A stretch of 64,000 bases of DNA from Larimichthys crocea (Eukaryota; Chordata; Actinopteri; Sciaenidae), in NCBI RefSeq assembly GCF_000972845.2, contig NC_040027.1, forward strand, positions 13,135,760 through 13,199,759, written 5' to 3'. Numbering within the stretch: the stretch's first letter is position 1; each line of letters begins with the position of its first letter. Positions 1 to 11,639 of this stretch are shown here, piece by piece. The translations under genes and the position numbers were made by a program. The notes under the pieces were generated by a model that saw only the letters and a list, made by a program, of their open reading frames with translations, was not told where the DNA came from and searched no databases.

Positions 1-298
1 AAAGGGTTATAGATGCAGGCAGTTCAAGAAGAGCTCGTATAACTTTACACCGAACTATAATTTTTCCAGCCATTTTATCATAAAATCTAAATATATTATG
101 CTATAAATTGTTTTGCACTGTAATATGATACAGTAATCCTTTCCTCAGATAAAGCAGACGTACGACTGGAGTTGTTTTTAACCGCCAACTATTACGTTAC
201 AGCTTTTTGAACGGCAACGCTGGATAGTCTCAAATGTTGACTGTACAAAACAGCTGTAATTTGATGCTTCATGATAACTGAATAAGTCCGGTGATCAC

Positions 299-1130
299 TT
301 AAAGCAACATTGCGTAGAACATTGCGCCCCTAGTTTCAAAATGCTCTCTTTTTCTATTCTTAGCGTCCTTTGTAACGTCTTCTTCAGTCCTTTGACCTCT
401 GATATTATGTTCTTGGAAGCTGCATGAGCCTAGTTTCATTGCCAGCTCCTGTTCTGGCACGACATCAGCTCTGCTCCCCGTCAGCATTCGCCCTGGGTCT
501 GAAACCCCCTCTTCTTACCGGTGGTCCAAATGAACTGTGGTACAAACACTAACACTCCCCACAATGCTCTGAGCTTACAGGCCGGGCAGCCTGGCTAACA
601 AACTGAGCTAACATTAGCTAACAGCAGCTACAGTTGGCAGCAGTGTACTTCAATGTCCATCAGGAAACTCCGTAAATCACAGAGAGCTGAGGCGGAGCAG
701 CCGGAGGACATCAGAAGAAAACATTTTCTCCATAGGCGGAGCAGCCGGAGGACATCAGAAGAAAACATTTTCTCCATTAATTTTGATCCAGTTTCACCAA
801 AATCAATGAAATAGTTGATGGTTTGAGTGACGTACTTTTCCAGGTTGGTTGCCTAAGTTGTTTAGAGCTAATTACGTTAGCATGCTAACTTCTATAACTT
901 GATTATATAATGCCTGGTAAACATCGGCATGTTAGCCTTGTCATTGTGTGATTATATAAATCATGTCTAAGATATTAATGAGTCAGTATGTTTCTATCAT
1001 ATTCATTGTAAAGAGTTGTAATGTATAATATTTGCTCTGTTCTTTCTCTCAGTAATAAAGCTGCCGTGCTCTAAAATATTGCAATATTTGCATTTTAAAT
1101 CACAAGCAACATTAAAATGATTTAAAATGG
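299..1130 (+). repeat. Dispersed element, family B copy 1 (TTAA-flanked, non-coding)
   Basis: It begins with TTAA-AGCAACAT, the same terminus seen at both ends of the copy at 49569-51268 and at the right end of the copy near 8990. The body shares blocks with those copies: a CT-rich stretch, the GAGCTAACATTAGCTAACAG motif near 610-630 and the segment with GGCGGAGCAGCCGG. Inside it, 691-734 is repeated directly at 735-777 (period 44). A fragment resembling another dispersed fish repeat (family D) lies at about 838-960. The right end is degraded, so the boundary is approximate. No coding potential is seen. Confidence 0.6.
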
Positions 1131-2104
1131 TTATTGATTCTTCTTCACGCTCTTAAACCTCATTGAATTTATTGTTTTACACACACTCACTCGTAATAAA
1201 TGACAGTTCCCACCTGAATGACCTCCTGTAAACACCGTCGATGCTTAATTCATTGTGAGCTGTAACTTTTGCAGCCCTAATCGGAATTATACACAGTTCT
1301 GTCATTGCGATGTTATGCAAACATAAAGCACATGTCTGCTTCATAAATCTTCATTCAGCGTCTGGTGTAGGGGAATTATCCTAACACGGTGAGAAAACAA
1401 GCAAAGCCTTTTAGCTGTTGAGGCAATATTGATTTGATTTGCTCCCTAAACGGGGAAATTTATAGATGTACGCCGTCTTCTCCGGAGAGTGATATTAGTT
1501 TCCCTCAGGAGGGAAGGGTACTGTCTGAGCGAGGCGTGAAGAATTGGGTCCAGATCCAGCAGGAGTGTGGGCCCCTTCATGAATGTATAACATGTTATTA
1601 AAGGAGAGAAAGTTGTTACAGGACTGTTTCTCTTGAAGGTAACCCAAAGCTATCCAGTTCTGTGGACGCAGGAAGGGAATTTATTTTTCGCTGAACGCCG
1701 AGCGCCGAGACAGCTGACGACACTAAACCCTCGTCTCAGTTTCTCTGCCTTCCTCTCCTTCCTCCCTGATTTTCTTCTTCTCTTACTCGGAGTTGCTGCC
1801 TCAGCTACTCTCATTTTCACAAACCTCCACAGTTTCCTTGCAGGAACACTTTGTTCTGTTTGTTCAAGCCTGAGGCGTTTTTCCTGTTTGACTGTATGTT
1901 TTCATGCCGCTATAAGCAAATTATTGATTAAGCACCAATCAGGGATTTTGTTGTTGGAGTATATTTAGTGTTGAAGTTTGTGATTCTTTTAAGATTACTT
2001 TTGAAACTCATCATACATGTTGGAAAATAAGTTTGTCCTTGAGGGTTTGAGTTTGAGTGTTTTTTTGGGGGCGTGTCTTAGCTCATGGTTTGATGACGCC
2101 TTAG
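1131..2104. other. Intergenic, no feature recognised
   Basis: Unique-looking, moderately AT-rich sequence. One open frame at about 1633-1968 lacks an ATG start, splice context or any family resemblance, and I do not regard it as a gene. Confidence 0.5.
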
Positions 2105-2630
2105 TAGTATAGCTATGGACATCGTATCCATGGCGCCACCCACAGGTTTCTGAAGAGCTGTTGTGAAACTTCATCTGAGGTGTTGTTTTGTCCGTCCTCC
2201 ACATGACTTCAAACCCAATCAGGAGCGTTTCAGAAGCGTTTTGCCTGCCAGACTTTGTTAATTTGCTCAGATTTGGTACTTTTTCCAGGTTTAAGTGCTT
2301 TTAAATATTTAAATATGCCAAATAGTTTTTGTTTTTTTTGTTTTGGCTGATTGGAAATTTGCAACAGATGTTTTATTTTGAAAATTGGCAAAGACGTGGA
2401 TCATCTGTGGACCCGAGGCGGGCTGAATGAAGCCTGGTTGCTCAAACAAGCCATCTGTAATGACACTAACGTGTCTGCCACACTGCTAATTATGCATAAC
2501 TTAAGCTTTAATATAATGAGAAATTAGCGATTAACATGGGGACTTATGGAGACTGACTCATTCTGTAGCCAGCCTCAAGTGGACGTTTGAGAAACTGCAG
2601 TTTTTGGCACTTCACAGCCACGGAGGATGC
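2105..2630 (+). repeat. Dispersed repeat family A, copy 1
   Basis: Family A is the commonest repeat in the window, with about eleven copies on both strands. Its plus-strand order is: a GTATCCATG-type left end; a block with GGCGGGCTGAATGAAGCCTG and TTGCTCAAACAAGCC; GACTTATGGAGACTGACTC; GTAGCCAGCCTCAAGTGGAC; and an end with AACTGCAGTTTTTGGCACTT. This copy has the outer blocks and a diverged middle. I cannot name the superfamily. No protein is encoded. Confidence 0.7.
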
Positions 2631-2635
2631 CAGTT

Positions 2636-3470
2636 GGATAACACACTAAAGCCATACTTACTATAACCCCTCCCCAAACACTGTCATGGTATAAACACTC
2701 TCAGTACATCAGCATGTGTGGTTCCCATGTTTGCTAGTTGTTGTTACAACAATATGAGGCCTTTCTTCTTGCATTCTAAATTACGTAAGACCTGAGAAGC
2801 CCAAGAATAACATAAAATAAACTTCTCTATTATTAATTTTATTATGATCAGTTATGTACAGTCATTAAAAGCAACTATATGAGTATAGTTTTAACTTATG
2901 ACCACAACACATATGTGTTTTGGACTGCTCACAATAGGCCACTTTAAAATCTGCAGTTTTATCTTGAAAAAAGACAGACTGGACTCTTTCACATGAAGCA
3001 GATATCATTTTTTTCCCCATGGCAGGCAAAGTCATGACCCGACCTACTCGGCCTCTGATTGGTTAGTTCTCATTGCTTTTGCTGGAACATCAGTGTAAGC
3101 TAACATTTTACTGTGGTCAGTCCAAGGCACATCTGTGTCATAACCATGCTGTTTATTCAACATCTTGATATGCCGCACCTGTCGGGTGAAAATGGTTATC
3201 TTGGCAAAGGTGAAGTGCTCACGGACACAGGCTTTAAATTTGTGAACACAGTTTGAGTGCACAGAAGAAGTCTTAGAGCAAAACAAAAGTCTCATTATCC
3301 CTGAAACATTTAGAAACGTTTAACTGAACTTCCTTCATCTTTAATTTAGTCATATGTTCTTTTACTTTATATTTCTATCACAGCATGGCACACTGGGAAA
3401 ATATCTGCACAGTCATATCACATGTATGAGGCTGTTTCACGTGTTTACAGTTTAGTGTCGTGGCTGACCG
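2636..3470. other. Intergenic DNA upstream of the elastase gene, no feature recognised
   Basis: No exon-like or repeat-like structure was recognised here apart from short AT-rich tracts. The proximal promoter of the elastase gene begins near its right edge. Confidence 0.4.
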
Positions 3471-3477
3471 ACTGACG

Positions 3478-3504
3478 CATCTGCAGGACGGGACGTTTTT
3501 CCCA
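3478..3504 (+). promoter_or_regulatory. Candidate PTF1 bipartite site of the elastase gene
   Basis: An E-box CATCTG at 3478-3483 is followed by TTTCCCA at 3498-3504. The start-to-start distance is 20 bp, about two helical turns. The acinar activator PTF1 (PTF1A, RBPJL and an E protein) binds an E-box plus a TTTCCC box spaced by one or two turns, usually within a few hundred bases of acinar gene start sites. The pair lies about 45 bp upstream of the TATA box. The motif match is direct; the function is inferred. Confidence 0.45.
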
Positions 3505-3547
3505 GTCACAGTGGACACTGATTACAAAGTTAGACTGACCTGAGGAG

Positions 3548-3554
3548 ATATAAG
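3548..3554 (+). promoter_or_regulatory. TATA box of the elastase gene
   Basis: ATATAAG lies 52 bases before the start codon, which predicts a transcription start near 3580 and a short 5' UTR of about 25 bases. This compact layout is typical of pancreatic digestive enzyme genes. Confidence 0.65.
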
Positions 3555-3605
3555 AGAGCTGAACTGAACTGAGAGAGCATGTGTGTGCATTAACAGACGG
3601 ACAGC

Positions 3606-6600
3606 ATGATGCAGACACTGGCTCTCCTGCTGCTTCAGGCAGCATATGGTGAGTAACACGGCTGAGCACAGAGGTCCTCACACAGCTGTCACATATTAAG
3701 ATTAAGCGCTGAATTAATTACAATTAAAGGATCTTTTATTGCGTGTCTGTAGTTTTTGGATGTGGCACACCGGCTGTCAAACCTGACACCAACAGAGTGG
3801 TGAATGGAGAGGATGCTCGTCCTCATAGCTGGCCATGGCAGGTACCGTAACCACCAGTCTGGTAGTCTGACCAAAACTGAGACCAAGACCAGAACATATC
3901 AAGACCAAGACTATGAAGGGTCCAAGATCAATAAGAGACAATATATAGCCTACTTAGCTAATGTTGTGTGCAGTATTGACAGACTGCTGTGTGTTTTCTT
4001 TGAACGTTGCTTTGCAGATGAACTTTTTGTGGTTTAGGAAGTCAAAAGTTATGACAGGATATTGTCAGACAACCGCCAACCAGATAGCCATCACTGACTT
4101 TCATTAAATGCATGTGAAGGGATGCAGTGAGAGGTGAGAGGCTTTAATCACAATAATAATGTAAAAAACAATAAACTTAATCATAAAATCTTGCGTTCTC
4201 TTTGTCTGAGACCGAGACAAGGCCGAGTAAAAACTTGGTCAATTTAGATCAAGACCTTTGAAAGCGGTCTTGAGTCTTGAGACCAATCTCGAATGGTACA
4301 ACACCACAATGTAACGACAGTGTTTTTAATTGACTTGTTAAAGTACCCATACACGACCGTACAGGACAGTAACAACTGTCTTCTTTCTCAGATCTCCCTG
4401 CAGGTGAAGCACGGCAGCCGTTTCCATCACACTTGTGGAGGGACTCTGGTCGGACCTCGCTGGGTGCTGACCGCTGGACACTGCATCTGGTGACTAATAA
4501 TAAGACAAGATAGCCACTGTGTGATTCAAAGGATAACGAGTGAGAAGCAACGCTGACGCTGTGAAGTGTAAAAATATACTGAATGAGGGAAATACCACAG
4601 AGAAGTGCAACATGAAATGCTGAACTTTCTTTGTGTCTTACAGGCCCGGTGATGTGTACCGTGTGGTCTTGGGAGAGCACAGCATGAGTGTGCAGGAGGG
4701 CACCGAGCAGATCAGAGACGTTCTGCGCATCGTTGTCCACCCTAAATGGGACATTGACTTTGTGGCTGATGGGTGAGAAACAAAAACCTTGATCCATCCT
4801 AAATAATCATAAATGTTCACCTGCTCACTAGGTTTTTCTCACAGAAACGATCTCGCCCTGCTGAAACTGGATAAGAGCCCGATTATGAGCGACAGTGTCG
4901 GCGTGGCTTGTCTTCCAGAGGCCGGAGAGATCCCCGCCCATGGGACACCATGTTACATCTCCGGCTGGGGCAACCTTTACAGTAATGTCACCGTGTCCTC
5001 TTCTGTCATCCTGCTTTTGCGCAGATCGCTGCAGGGTTTCATTTGTGGAGAACATTAAAGGCTGATTTAGGCTCAGACAGGCGGAAATGTTGGCTAGAAG
5101 CAAGTTTTAACTTTAAATGTGAGCAATGGCAGTAACATCTGCACAATCTGCACAGTCATGCTGGGCAGTCATTTGAAATTCAGTAGTTACTTTACAGGTA
5201 CTAATCCCCTTAACTCTTTCACTGTCTTTTACTCTGTTTGATGGACAGACCCAGTTTGTGCCTCTTGTGTATTCGCATACTTTTAGGTCACAAAGGTAAC
5301 CATAAGTTTGTCTAAAATCTCGTAAGGTTTTTTTTAAAAGCACAACGATTTCAGAAGACTCAAACATTTTCAACCTGTTTCCCAAGTTGCACGGCTTCTT
5401 ATCCAAGTAGTCGACAGGCTGCCATCTTTGCTTTGATTCAGAAACAGTGGAACAACTTCGGAAATGTATTTTTAAATGACCCACTGGGTTCTTCAAACGT
5501 CACCAAGTTAATTATCTTTTAAAGGTACAGTAGGTAACATTAACATGAACACATGTTAAAAGCATAGACTGTATAAAACATGGACATGGTATCCATGACG
5601 TCACCTGTCGGTTTCTGAAGAGCCGTTTTAAAGCTCAGAGTTTGTTGGCTTATGCTGCCACTGTGTTGCCGACTCCAAAACCAAAAATGGGCAGATACGT
5701 CAATCATCGATGGAGCCGAGGGGGGCTGAATGAAACCTGGGTGCTCAAACAAACCATCGGTAACAGCACAGTTATCAGTATAGTTGTGATAAACGGCGAA
5801 ATTAGCTATAGAGACCAAAACAGTTTTTTGAACCAGGCTGAAAACATGTTTATTTCTGCTGTGAAGTTTGACATTTTAACATTGAGACTTATGGAAATTG
5901 ACTTGCTTTGGAACCAACATTAAGTGGCAGATTGAAGAACTGCAGTTTTTGGGACTTGATAGTCACAAAGTCACTCGTTGGGAGGTTGCACAAGGCTTCA
6001 AAACAATGCACAGGCAATGGAGCAGGACTGTATGTAATTACTTTTGCGGCAGAGTAATTAGTAACTACTTTTAAAATGAGTATAATAGGTGCTTAAGCTT
6101 TTCATGGTATATCATATATGATGTTTTCAGCCCTGCCCTCTCCTCTCAGCTCATGGCCCTATGCCTGATAAGCTGCAGCAGGCCTTGCTGCCTGTGGTGG
6201 AGCACAGCGTGTGCAGTCGCAGCGACTGGTGGGGCATCAACGTGAAAAGCACCATGATCTGCGCAGGAGGAGACATCGTATCTGGATGCAATGTATGTGA
6301 GGCAACAACAACAAACAGAAACCTGCCATGAATAAGGTCGGCTGCTTCATACTGTGTCTCTGTTTCTAACACAGGGCGACTCTGGAGGTCCTCTGAACTG
6401 TTTGGGTCAGGACGGTAGGTGGTACGTTCAGGGTGTAACCAGCTTCGTTTCCTCCCGTGTCTGCAATGAAGTGAAGAAGCCCACCGTCTTCACCCGCACG
6501 TCAGCCTTCACAGATTGGCTCAGTGAAGTAAGTTCATCTTTTTGATCACACAGAAGTGTCACTGCTGAATAAAATATTTCATGTATTAATAAGTCATGTC

Positions 6601-6629
6601 TTCGTCCTCAGGTCATGTTGAAATACTGA
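3606..6629 (+). CDS. cela3b: Chymotrypsin-like elastase, CELA3 (proproteinase E) type, complete
   Basis: Secreted pancreatic serine protease zymogen. Eight exons join in phase: 3606-3648, 3753-3841, 4392-4489, 4644-4772, 4845-4981, 6150-6292, 6375-6527 and 6612-6629, giving 269 residues, the usual length of the family. In order: a signal peptide ([11 protein letters not shown]...), a short activation peptide beginning CGTP, cleavage at R|VVNGED, the catalytic His in TAGHC (exon 3), Asp in GNDLALLKL (exon 5) and Ser in GDSGGP (exon 7). Ser occupies position 189 (SGCNGDSGG), the chymotrypsin/elastase S1 pattern rather than trypsin Asp. Segments such as [16 protein letters not shown] and NWWG-like [17 protein letters not shown] fit CELA3 best, above CELA1, CELA2 or CTRC. 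Unlike mammalian CELA3 it keeps Cys at positions 1 and 122. All introns are GT-AG. Teleost copies are also called ela3l; the paralogue assignment is less sure than the family. Confidence 0.88.
5560..5975 (+). repeat. Dispersed repeat family A, copy 2, in elastase intron 5
   Basis: One of the longer copies in the window. The left end carries CATAGACTGTATAAAACATG and a GTATCCATGACGTCACC block. The right end carries GAAGAACTGCAGTTTTTGGG. It accounts for much of the 1.2 kb intron between exons 5 and 6. Confidence 0.75.
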
Positions 6630-6763
6630 GGATCTGCTGGACGCCAGTTGATCAACTGGAAAATAATGAGGTCCCAAGTTACAGTCTTTATTTCACATCA
6701 GGGTCAGACGCAGAACATCTGCCATCGCTGAAAAACATGAAAATGTAAAATGATACAATGTAC

Positions 6764-6769
6764 AATAAA
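6764..6769 (+). other. Polyadenylation signal of the elastase gene
   Basis: AATAAA 135 bases after the TGA stop, followed by a TG-rich stretch (TTTTGCGTGTGTTTT). This is the first canonical signal after the final exon. Confidence 0.7.
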
Positions 6770-6799
6770 CTTTTGCGTGTGTTTTATCAGTATGTGTGG

Positions 6800-7419
6800 T
6801 CGTTGAGTGTTGGACATGCCTTTGCCGTGCATCAAATGTGTGTTAAAACAATCAACTCATCACAAAGTGCAGCAGACACCAGATTCAAACAAAGAAAAGT
6901 GTAGAAAGATTCACCATCTCTGTAAAAATGCACAGTCGCACTTTCATATTTTATCCCCTCCCCGTTGTGTGATAAGAAGAATGAGGAATGGCTGTCCATC
7001 AGCGTGCATGGAGGACTTATGAATCAGTATTTCCTATCAATCATCACCAAGGTCGGCCAAGTGTCGGCGCTGGTGAACGTACTGCCTGATGCACCCAGGT
7101 GGGAGCTGAGCTGGAGAGCAGCACTTCACATGAGATAAACTGCAGCAATAGTTTACCTTGATGCACGACCTCAGCAGTCTGCTGCATCAGATTTTTTTTT
7201 TAAAAGAACATTTTGAACCACTTTTGACGAATATACGTCCAGTCTGTGACAACACAAGCCGCTATTTTTAGTATGATATATGATAAATGCGATAATACAC
7301 AATTTACATCAAGTTACAACAAGTTCACAACTTTGTTTCAGGCTACATTTACATTCAGGGTGATAGAATATCACAATGTACTCATCAATACTTAAAGGTG
7401 CCACATATAAGACTTATGA
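6800..7419. other. Intergenic, nothing recognised
   Basis: No coding, RNA or repeat structure was identified between the elastase gene and the next family A copy. Confidence 0.4.
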
Positions 7420-7690
7420 CGCCAAAGTGCCACGTCCACTTGAGGCTGGCTACAGAATGATGTGCCCATGTTCAAATGTCCAACTTCACAGCAGAAATAA
7501 ACATGTTTACAGCCTGGTACAAAAAACAGTTTTGGTCTCTATAGCTAATTTCCTCGTTCATGACAACTGTACTGAGGGTGAATTTATATATAACACACTT
7601 GTTCAAATTATATTAAAGTTTATAGTTATGCAGAATTAACAGCTGTTGCAGATGGCTGATTTGAGCAACCAAGCGTCATTCGGTGACTGA
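7420..7690 (-). repeat. Dispersed repeat family A, copy 3
   Basis: Reverse-oriented copy that starts with GTCCACTTGAGGCTGGCTAC and ends with GAGCAACCAAGCGTCATTC. It contains the conserved middle (ACAGCAGAAATAAACATGTT, CAAAAAACAGTTTTGGTCTC). Confidence 0.7.
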
Positions 7691-8479
7691 TCTTGCGAGT
7701 GCAGCTGCCTCCCAAGTACCTCAAAATGTACTAAGTAGATGTACTTAGACACTTTCCACATCTGGCTTTATATTACATATTTACTACTTTACTATACTTT
7801 TCTATTTCTATCCAAAAACAGTGTTGTTGTCCAGGGAGTGCTGACAGACACTGAAGGACGACCTGACTCAGATTCACAAAGCGGAAGTGCAGCTAAACTT
7901 TAATCACACCTCCAGCCCAGACAAAGTCATGAATTGATTTATGAAATTAAATTAATTTGACTTCATTAACATGCAGCAGCTCCGAGACATTAATGTTTAA
8001 ATGTTGTGAGCTGTGTGAAACGCACTCATGAGTGAAGCTCTGCATTGAACCGTCACATGAACACAAACCTTCTGACATTTATCTGTCCCCATCTGCTGGT
8101 ACGAGTGTGAACCTGCTCAGTGCTGACAGCATCACAGCAGCTCCATCCAGTGGACAGAAATGAAGATGGAGAGACCAGACTGCAGCGATGGCTGCTGTAA
8201 AAGACAACTCTGACCCCAAACATATAACACACAACTTAATAAATATATATTAGTTTTAAATAGGGACATCATCCCCACTTTAAATACTATTTTACACAGT
8301 GTTACAGTCCCTAACATCTTAAACATTGTCTTCCAACTGTCCAGCCGTTGAATTGTCTAACAGGCAGCAGAAAGAGCTGCAGTGAGCGCTTGAGGGTGTT
8401 TTTATTGCCCTGGGATTTGCCCCCAGGCCACATCCTGTGTCTTCTTGTTCAAGGTTGTTGGGATCATATGGAGTCTGCG

Positions 8480-8990
8480 CTCTGCCATAACATCAAGCAA
8501 GGTCAACAACACAAGAGCCAACTAATATTACCTACTAGTCCAACAGCAACAAGCCCAGCTCGGCATCTCTCTTTCAGCCTTCTGCTGTCTTTTCAACTCT
8601 GCCATGATGTCCGCAGAGGCTGTTGATCCCAGTCAGTTCTGGCACGACACACCGGCCTGAAATCCTCCTCTTCCTTTTGGTCCAAAGCTCCAGTGCAAAC
8701 ACCCACACTGCCTCAGTGCTCTGAGCATGCATGCCAATGGAGCTAACTAGCTAACAGCAGCTACAGTTCACAGCAGTTTACTTCACTGTCCATCGGGAAA
8801 CTCTGTAAATCACAGAGTCTTAGTGCCGTACAGCATTAAGCACTTGACACAACCCGACCAGAAACATTACATTAGTGCAAGAACAGGCGTACAGAGCACA
8901 GAGTGGGAATGACAGGGACACAATCTGAGTCAGTGTAGCATGAAAATGATTTAAAATCCGTTATTTTAAGGTTACGTAATGTTGCTTTAA
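8480..8990 (+). repeat. Dispersed element, family B copy 2 (left end missing)
   Basis: Its right terminus is AATGTTGCTTTAA, identical in form to the right end of the copy at 49569-51268. The body shares GAGCTAACTAGCTAACAGCA and the block with TCCATCGGGAAACTCTGTAA. The left boundary is not clear. Confidence 0.55.
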
Positions 8991-8999
8991 TATTAATAC

Positions 9000-11365
9000 T
9001 ATCTAGACTCTCACACAGAACATCATCTAAAGGTAGCACAGCTCTTTGTAGCTGTCATATCCTGTAGTCTATGATTTTAAGTAGGATTACAGCAGCGACT
9101 TATGTGGCATTTCTATTCGATTTTGTTATTAGATTCCAGTGTGTAAGCTGTAGTTGCATCAAGTGGTGTAATCGCTGCATTGCAAGCTCCTCGCATCACT
9201 CTCGCCTACCTTGTGTGTAACCATTCAAAGGGCCCTGTCTACAGTAGGGTCTGTATTTAGTTTGTCTGTTCTGAGCTACTGTAGAAACATGGCCTGCTCA
9301 AACTGAAGATATAAAAGGAGAATTTAAGTAACAAAAACAAAAAATATTCTTATTTTCAGGTGATTATACATGCATGAAAACATAGTTATGAATATTAAAT
9401 TCCATGGCTGCCTTATTCTAAAAATAACGTTCAGTTAAAGTCAGTATATAAGTATTTAAAATAAAGATTAATCTAACTTTACAATAATATAAATCATCTG
9501 CAGTGTGCATATATTAATTTTCTGGAGTCCGTCTGCAGTATTAAACATTATTCGGTAACTCTAAGTTGGTAAAATGTTCAGATTGTTAATGATTATTTCT
9601 TTACTGGTTCAGATTGACTCAGGATGGTCACAAGACCCCGACTCACACTCAGCAATACCTTTGTGCTTCAGCGCACAATAAACCACAGCATGTGGGACAG
9701 ACTGTACATCGCAGAGCGAACATTGCTCCGGGTGCAATTTTCTGTATTTGAGAAATAGATTTTAATATAACGTATCATAGCTTACGGTATCTGAAATTAC
9801 ATTTTGGCCATGTGGAGGCAGCAGGGTCACACTCAGCACAACAGGAACGTTACATTTCAGAAGACAGAGACACATTTTTGGCAGCATGCAGAGTCAATAT
9901 GTTGCTTTCTTTGTGCAAAAATTAACCACACGTTTGTGTAAGATGTTCTTGTTATTACAACATAATCAGAAGGGGCTTTCCATGCAGCTTAAAGTCAAGA
10001 TGGATGATATGATATCTTGATATATATTTTTATTCTAACAGGCAAATTAAAATAAAAAAAATTAAAAAAGGCACTAAAACCTGCAGAAGGACAAAAACTT
10101 TTGACTGTGTATCTTTGATACTGCAGCTGCTCAAACCAGTTTGGACGAGTTATAACTGCTGAGTTTTTATGGTTTTATGGATTACAGCTTACTCACAGTA
10201 TAGTACTATACGCTGGCCCCGAGCAGTAACAAGAGGGCAAACAGTTTGACCCTCTGTGGACTGTGCCAACATGGCAGATGGGTGGCATCAACCCCGTGAC
10301 CTCGTAGGCAATCACTGACTCTGATACCATAACATATCTCCTGAGGAAAACAAATCATTTAAGATGAATTACAGTGGGCAGAGGACTGTAAAATAAACTC
10401 ATGTGTACGGGGAAGAGTTAGATTTTGAAGCAGGTTTTGTGTATCGGTTAAATGATAAAATTATGTGAGTGTTTTTTCTATAAAATATATATTTTTTAAA
10501 GTCACACTGGGGTTTCCAATGGAAAAAAAACACTGCATAATCACAGGCATAAGTATTTTGATTAGTGTGTGGGTGGAGAGACAGCGAAAGCAGCGTTCCA
10601 AAGGTTAAAGGTAAGCCTCTGCTGATCTTTCCATCATATGTGGGTCTCCTGAAGTCACATGGGCAAAGAGCCATTGCATCAAACCTAATGGGTTAGTCAA
10701 TAAATAACTCGGCGAACTGTAAAAATAAATCCACTTTAACGCGCATCTTTATACTCGCACCGCCTCTCTGTGGGACTGCGCTCGAGCTCATGCACAGATC
10801 ATGTCATGTTACTGTGAATACTGTGGAGGAGTCAAGGTCAGAGCAAGAAACACTGTTGGACCCAATCAAATTCATATCATACATAATATCGCTGCACAGA
10901 AGCTGAGCCTCTGGGCGTGGACACTTTAATCAATAATCGATTATGTGCTAATAAATAGCAGATAGTGATTGCTGACTTCTGAACGCAGTCATGGAACTTT
11001 TTAACAGTAGCAGTCAGCATTATATATTATACATCATACATTATATATTATATTATATAGTACCTACAAGAAACACATCAAAGTTTGTGGTATTTTTAAA
11101 AAGATATTTAAGATTTTTATGTGTTTAAATACAGAGTATAAAAATCTAATAAAATAAATAAAAAAGTATATGGATGTATAAATATATAAAACATATTTCT
11201 GCATAATATTAACACACATTTTCTTCAGGCACTCTTTAATGTGTTGCTACTTCATCTAAAAATGAAGTCAAACTATTTGGAAAGTTTGAAATGTTTTTGA
11301 GTTTTGTTTTTTGTTGATCAAATGTGCCAAAAAAAAAAAAAATACATAATAACATAAGTAATTAG
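9000..11365. other. Intergenic, AT-rich, nothing recognised
   Basis: About 2.4 kb with no exon-like block or family I recognise. It includes simple AT-rich runs around 11020-11200 and a poly-A tract near 11330. Confidence 0.4.
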
Positions 11366-11369
11366 AAAA

Positions 11370-11600
11370 TCATCCATCCATCTATTTTCTTCTACTTATC
11401 CGGCGTCGGGTTGCGGTGGCAGAAGGTTTAGGAGGACGCCCCAGGCCCCAGCAACATATTCCAGCTCCTCCTGGAGGATCCGAGGTGTTCCCAGGCCAGA
11501 TGGGCTATGTAGTCCCTCCAGCGGGTTCTGGGTGTCCTCTCAGTTGGACCTGGAACACCTCCAAAGGAAGACGGTCAGGAGACATCCTGATCCTAAACAC
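11370..11600 (+). repeat. Non-LTR retrotransposon fragment, probably RTE type
   Basis: The segment starts with CATCCATCCATCTATTTTCT and continues with a GC-rich block including TTCCCAGGCCAGATGGGCTA and GGAACACCTCCAAAGGAAGA. This arrangement matches a LINE piece very common in teleost genomes that I associate with RTE/Rex3-like elements. Only a short decayed part remains and no frame is intact. Confidence 0.55.
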
Positions 11601-11639
11601 AATAATAAAATCTGAAAAATCCAAATCATGAGTTGAATT

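Noticed and set aside
1633..1968. 111-codon open frame on the plus strand
   Set aside because: It starts without ATG, has no splice context or family resemblance, and its Leu/Phe/Ser-rich composition fits a random frame in T-rich DNA.
4249..4797. 182-codon minus-strand frame over elastase exons 3-4
   Set aside because: Antisense shadow of the elastase exons and intron; it has no resemblance to a known protein.
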